10,897 nt of DNA from Larix sibirica (Eukaryota > Streptophyta > Pinopsida > Pinales > Pinaceae): positions 3,265 through 14,161 of the forward strand of contig NWUY0305073732.1 of NCBI GenBank assembly GCA_004151065.3, read 5' to 3'. The notes under the pieces were generated by a model that was not told the origin of the DNA, did not search any database, and saw only the letters and a program-made list of their open reading frames with translations. The position numbers and the translations under genes were made by a program. This document shows positions 7,781 to 10,897 of the stretch, one piece after another (the stretch's first letter is position 1; the number at the start of each line of letters is the position of its first letter).

Positions 7781-8412
7781 AAATGTTTTATGCATAATTT
7801 AAATCCATTTTGAAATTTCTAGCACATGAATGTTTCATAGATTTTGAAGCACATGAATCTATTATAGATTATAGATTTTATAGGTGCTTTAGCCGAAACT
7901 GCAGCTATAATCTGCACTAGTCTCTTATGCAATGCTGATATTTTTTAATGATTTTTTTTGGTTTTTCGGTTGATCGCAAAGCTATAAGCTTCAACTAGTG
8001 GCGTGAAGTGAAAGTGGTTATTTCTTCGCTTCATTTTCATTCCATATCTTTCTTTTTTTCAATAACTATTTATTTATTTAGAGTTTTACTCTAGAAAAAT
8101 TTCCATGCTCTGTCCCCCTTATTGTTACTTAGGGTGTTGCTTATGTAAATGTCTGGCCGGCTGCAGATATCTGTATGTTATACTTTGTTGACTTTTCTTG
8201 TTATTGTGATTAGAAAAATAAATTTTATTCACGCTCTATAAAAATTTCATACATTAAAGGCAGCATAAATAATAATCATCAGGGCTTTGGCCCATTTACT
8301 GAATTTGTGGTGGTTTTAAATCTGTGGGGGTCTTTGGAATCTAGATGGAGAGATTCATATTTATGTTTAGTCGCTGTAGGCGAAATAACACACATCTCTT
8401 CACCAAGCAATA
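7781..8412. other. AT-rich intergenic DNA
   Basis: No gene is visible. A minor direct repeat of about 25 bases (agcacatgaat...atagatt, at 7821 and 7848) and AATAAA strings at 8217 and 8409 are the only details. Confidence 0.5.
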
Positions 8413-8600
8413 AAATGTAGTGATCTATGGAATGAAGTAAATTTTGTCTATCATTGTGAAATAAATTAGTATCTCGGAAATATTTTACAATTCAATGGGC
8501 TGTGTTTAATATTTTGAAATTTTTTTGGCCGTATAACGCTTTAAAAAATAATTGTAGTGATTTATGGAGTAAATTTTGATTATCATGGTAAAGTAAAACA
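8413..8600. repeat. Degenerate repeat preceding the 155-base repeat
   Basis: A segment at about 8415-8465 (tgtagtgatctatgga, then gtaaattttg and ctatcat) recurs at about 8552-8600 with small gaps. It leads into the 155-base repeat, suggesting an older and more diverged unit of the same array. Confidence 0.5.
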
Positions 8601-8894
8601 TTATCCCTGGAATGTTATCAGGGATAATGTCTTGAAAAATGATTCTCTGTAAGGACATTTTGTTCATAGAAGACTTCAAAGGATTAACAAGTTTTGGGTA
8701 TTTGGTTAAATTTCCTTTTTATTAGTGATGAATGAAGAAATGGTAAAATAAAACATTATCCTTGAAATGTTTTTAGGGTAATGTTTTGAAAAATGATTAT
8801 TGGTAAGGACATTTTGTTCTGTGAAGACTTCAAAGGATTAAGAGGTTTTGGGTATTTGGCTAAATTTCATTTTTATTAATGATGAATGAAGAAA
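8586..8894. repeat. Two-unit diverged tandem repeat, about 155 bases
   Basis: Unit 1 is 8586-8740 and unit 2 is 8741-8894. Both begin tggtaaa and end gatgaatgaagaaa. They match along their whole length with scattered substitutions and small gaps, roughly 85-90% by eye. There is no coding potential. It may be part of a transposon remnant. Confidence 0.8.
8598..8630. repeat. Perfect 12-base hairpin in repeat unit 1
   Basis: The arms are acattatccctg (8598-8609) and cagggataatgt (8619-8630), with a 9-base loop. The matching place in unit 2 (8753-8762 and 8775-8784) keeps ten pairs, one of them a G-T pair. Confidence 0.8.
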
Positions 8895-8936
8895 ACGATT
8901 TCCATATTTTGATAAATTTATTTGTGAATAAAGAAA

Positions 8937-8955
8937 ATTATATATATATATAATT
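8937..8955. repeat. Short AT microsatellite
   Basis: This is an alternating TA run within very AT-rich DNA. Confidence 0.7.
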
Positions 8956-9057
8956 ATTTATTTATTGGTATAATGAATTTTTTAATTTTTATGTAATTTG
9001 TTTTTAAAATTTATATTACTTGAAATATATATTAAATATTACAAATTTTTATACAAA

Positions 9058-9173
9058 TGACAAAATCTCTGGAGCTTATTAAATAACCATAAATGTTTAG
9101 GATTTATAATAAAACTGACAAAATCTCTGGAGCTTATTAAATAACCATAAATGTTTAGGATTTATAATAAAAC
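9058..9173. repeat. Perfect 58-base tandem duplication
   Basis: Copy 1 (9058-9115) and copy 2 (9116-9173) are identical over all 58 bases, each starting tgacaaaatctctgg. Identity within otherwise decayed DNA suggests a recent event, or an assembly duplication. Confidence 0.9.
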
Positions 9174-9186
9174 TTCTCTTGGCTAG

Positions 9187-9247
9187 TGTTAAAAAAACTT
9201 TAATGAAGAAATCAAAACGTGTTAAAAAAAAATTTCGATGAAGAAAT
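9187..9247. repeat. Short direct repeat, about 30 bases
   Basis: Two copies of a gttaaaaaaa...atgaagaaat pattern lie next to each other. The second carries a longer A run. Confidence 0.55.
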
Positions 9248-9986
9248 GTGTGCGAAGACAAAATCCTTGAAACATATATTAAATAATAACAATAAATTAT
9301 CTGGAATTTATGTTAATGCTGTTATATAAATGTTTGTTGAAGAAATCAAATTGTGCAATAGGATAAATCTTCATCTTTGTTATTTGCAATCTTCATTTAT
9401 GGTGATTCTTGAATATTTTTCATGGGTTTTGCTATCTTTTTCATTGTCTAGTTTAATTTGATGTTATTAATATGATTTTTTCTTCCATTTAACCATGAAT
9501 GTGTAACCTTTAGAACTTAACCATAGTTAAAATCATTAAGCCATGAATATAGAGCTAAACTTAAGTAAATCAAGGGTCAAACTTAGAACTTTCCTTGCTT
9601 CAAAGGAGTGATGCCACATTTGGCCAAAGATTGCTTGAGCTAACCCTTCCAAATCGATATGTACAAAGTGAAAATTTTAGATGTTTGAGAAAATGACTTG
9701 AGTTCTAGGTGCCATTTTATGCACCAACATTGTAAGTATTGCTGAAAGAGCTTAACAATCTTCAAAGGGGTATTGACTTTAAGTCTACGAAAGTTATATC
9801 CATTGTAGATTCTTTGTTTGCTTTGTAAGTGTTAATCCAATTTCAATGCCATGAAAAGGGGGAGAGGGTGCTTTTTCCTTCAAGCCCATCTAATTTATAG
9901 AAAGATTTCAAGGCTAAGCGATGATGATTTTTACCTTTCACTAAAGAGCTCTATGATGCACTTACTAAATCAAGGTATATATGTTG
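9248..9986. other. AT-rich intergenic DNA, no gene seen
   Basis: Neither strand has a long or recognisable frame. An 82-codon frame that starts here (9851-10099) has low-complexity hydrophobic content and no motif. Confidence 0.5.
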
Positions 9987-10721
9987 TAATAATTAAGATT
10001 TTGTCAAGCATTTTAATATCATTGATATCGGCTTTTTTTTTTTGGATACAAATATTAAACCTAGGCACACTAATAATTAAGATTTTGCCAATTTTTTAGT
10101 ATCTTTGATATTAACTTAAAAGAGATCTAGGACAACTTGAAGAGTACTATTTGAAGAGTTAATTTGATGGTGCATGCACTTTTTAAGTAGACACATGTCT
10201 TGGTTGATTGGATGTTTTATGTGGTGATGCTATGGGTTTAAAAGTTAGGGAAGATGGTAGTGCATTACATCCTCAATTTTTCAAAATCATGCTTAATGGC
10301 ACGTTATACCACATATTTGCAAATGAATCAATAGATTAATTTAATTTTTGAAGGATATGAAATAGTTCCACTGATTCAAAACCTTTTTTCATCTCTTGCA
10401 CTTTGATACGGATCCTATTCAAATGGGGGTCACGAGGAAGAGAGCTAAAGATCATGTGATGTAGGATGACTGTAGTCTCTTAGGACCATTGTGTTTTTAA
10501 ATCCCAACTACTTCATTGACAACACTCCATACCATAGTCCTAAAGGTTTTGCCTAGTTATTTGTTGTCTTTAATAATTCCCATGCATATGAAGTCACTTG
10601 ATTTCCTTCGAGGTCAAGAATATACTCCCTAGAGCTATTGCCCCTTAGGATGCTATTACTAAAACTAATTAGATGCACTATAATAATTAATATCTTGCCA
10701 AGTGTTTTAATCTCTTTGAGA
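9987..10721. repeat. Three dispersed copies of a degenerate motif of about 43 bases
   Basis: The copies lie at about 9987-10030, 10071-10113 and 10681-10721. They share taataattaa, then ttgccaag-like and ttttaatatctttgat-like parts. The first and third are also preceded by atgcac. They probably belong to a decayed transposon, with no function assigned. Confidence 0.5.
10404..10464 (+). pseudogene. Possible Ty3/gypsy polyprotein tail fragment
   Basis: One frame reads DTDPIQMGVTRKRAKDHVM and then a TAG stop. Plant Ty3/gypsy polyproteins often end in a similar GPxTRxRAK motif shortly before their stop. The match covers only about ten residues and no other gypsy domain is visible in the window, so this is a weak call. 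Confidence 0.25.
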
Positions 10722-10897
10722 GTGACTTCCATTTCAATGGCCAACTTTGATTACGTACATGCTAATTGAAGCAAACCTAATGGGTCAACTTGATGGTTCA
10801 CTTTGTTCGGGTACACAGGGTACTCCCAAAAGACTGAACACCTAGAGCAACCACTTCACACAAACAGATCACAGATCGATACACCGATGTTTTGACA
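10722..10897. other. Window end, no feature recognised
   Basis: This is moderately AT-rich sequence with no gene or clear repeat. It could belong to the same transposon remnant as the preceding kilobase. Confidence 0.4.

Noticed and set aside
8586-9173. Possible CRISPR-like or centromeric satellite array
   Set aside because: There are only two or three units of unrelated lengths, with no regular spacers, in a plant nuclear context.
9851-10099. 82-codon frame with hydrophobic content
   Set aside because: It lies in AT-rich repeat DNA, overlaps two copies of the dispersed motif, and is low in complexity (Ile, Leu, Phe from A/T codons).
10553-10744. 63-codon frame on the minus strand
   Set aside because: It spans the third copy of the dispersed motif and resembles no family I recognise.

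Overview
The window looks like nuclear DNA of a land plant. It holds one spliced single-copy-type gene with GT-AG introns, flanked by plant retroelement relics and long AT-rich non-coding DNA. The gene's protein resembles plant ARMC8 proteins. The species cannot be named from the sequence; a seed plant with a repeat-rich genome (possibly a gymnosperm) is only a guess.

Left part (1-1160): two head-to-tail 3' ends of the same LINE-type (non-LTR) retrotransposon. Each carries the C-terminal RNase H-like domain of the LINE polyprotein and a short 3' tail. They are 97% identical (11 substitutions over 407 aligned bases). The first copy runs off the window edge. The second is 5'-truncated or cut at two undetermined bases (408-409). 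Between the LINE and the gene lie about 540 bases holding the presumed promoter and 5' leader, including a degenerate tRNA-like B-box segment just before the start codon.

Centre (1702-6845): a complete gene for an armadillo-repeat protein homologous to ARMC8/Gid5 (Vid28), the scaffold subunit of the GID/CTLH ubiquitin ligase. Eight coding exons join without a frame break: 1702-2025, 2476-3198, 4122-4217, 4327-4407, 4641-4875, 5005-5165, 6391-6669 and 6792-6845. They total 1953 bases, 650 residues plus stop. Six of the seven introns are phase 0. Intron 6 holds a tRNA-derived SINE-like insertion. The 3' UTR has a plausible intron placed where it could make the mRNA sensitive to nonsense-mediated decay.

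Right part (about 7140-10897): 3' UTR sequence followed by AT-rich DNA with no convincing gene. It contains a diverged 155-base tandem repeat with a conserved hairpin, a perfect 58-base tandem duplication, a short AT microsatellite, a three-copy degenerate repeat, and a weak trace of a Ty3/gypsy polyprotein tail near 10404-10464. I found no sign of a new biological system. The points most worth checking are the LINE tandem with its undetermined junction, the 3' UTR intron, the SINE, and the hairpin repeat.
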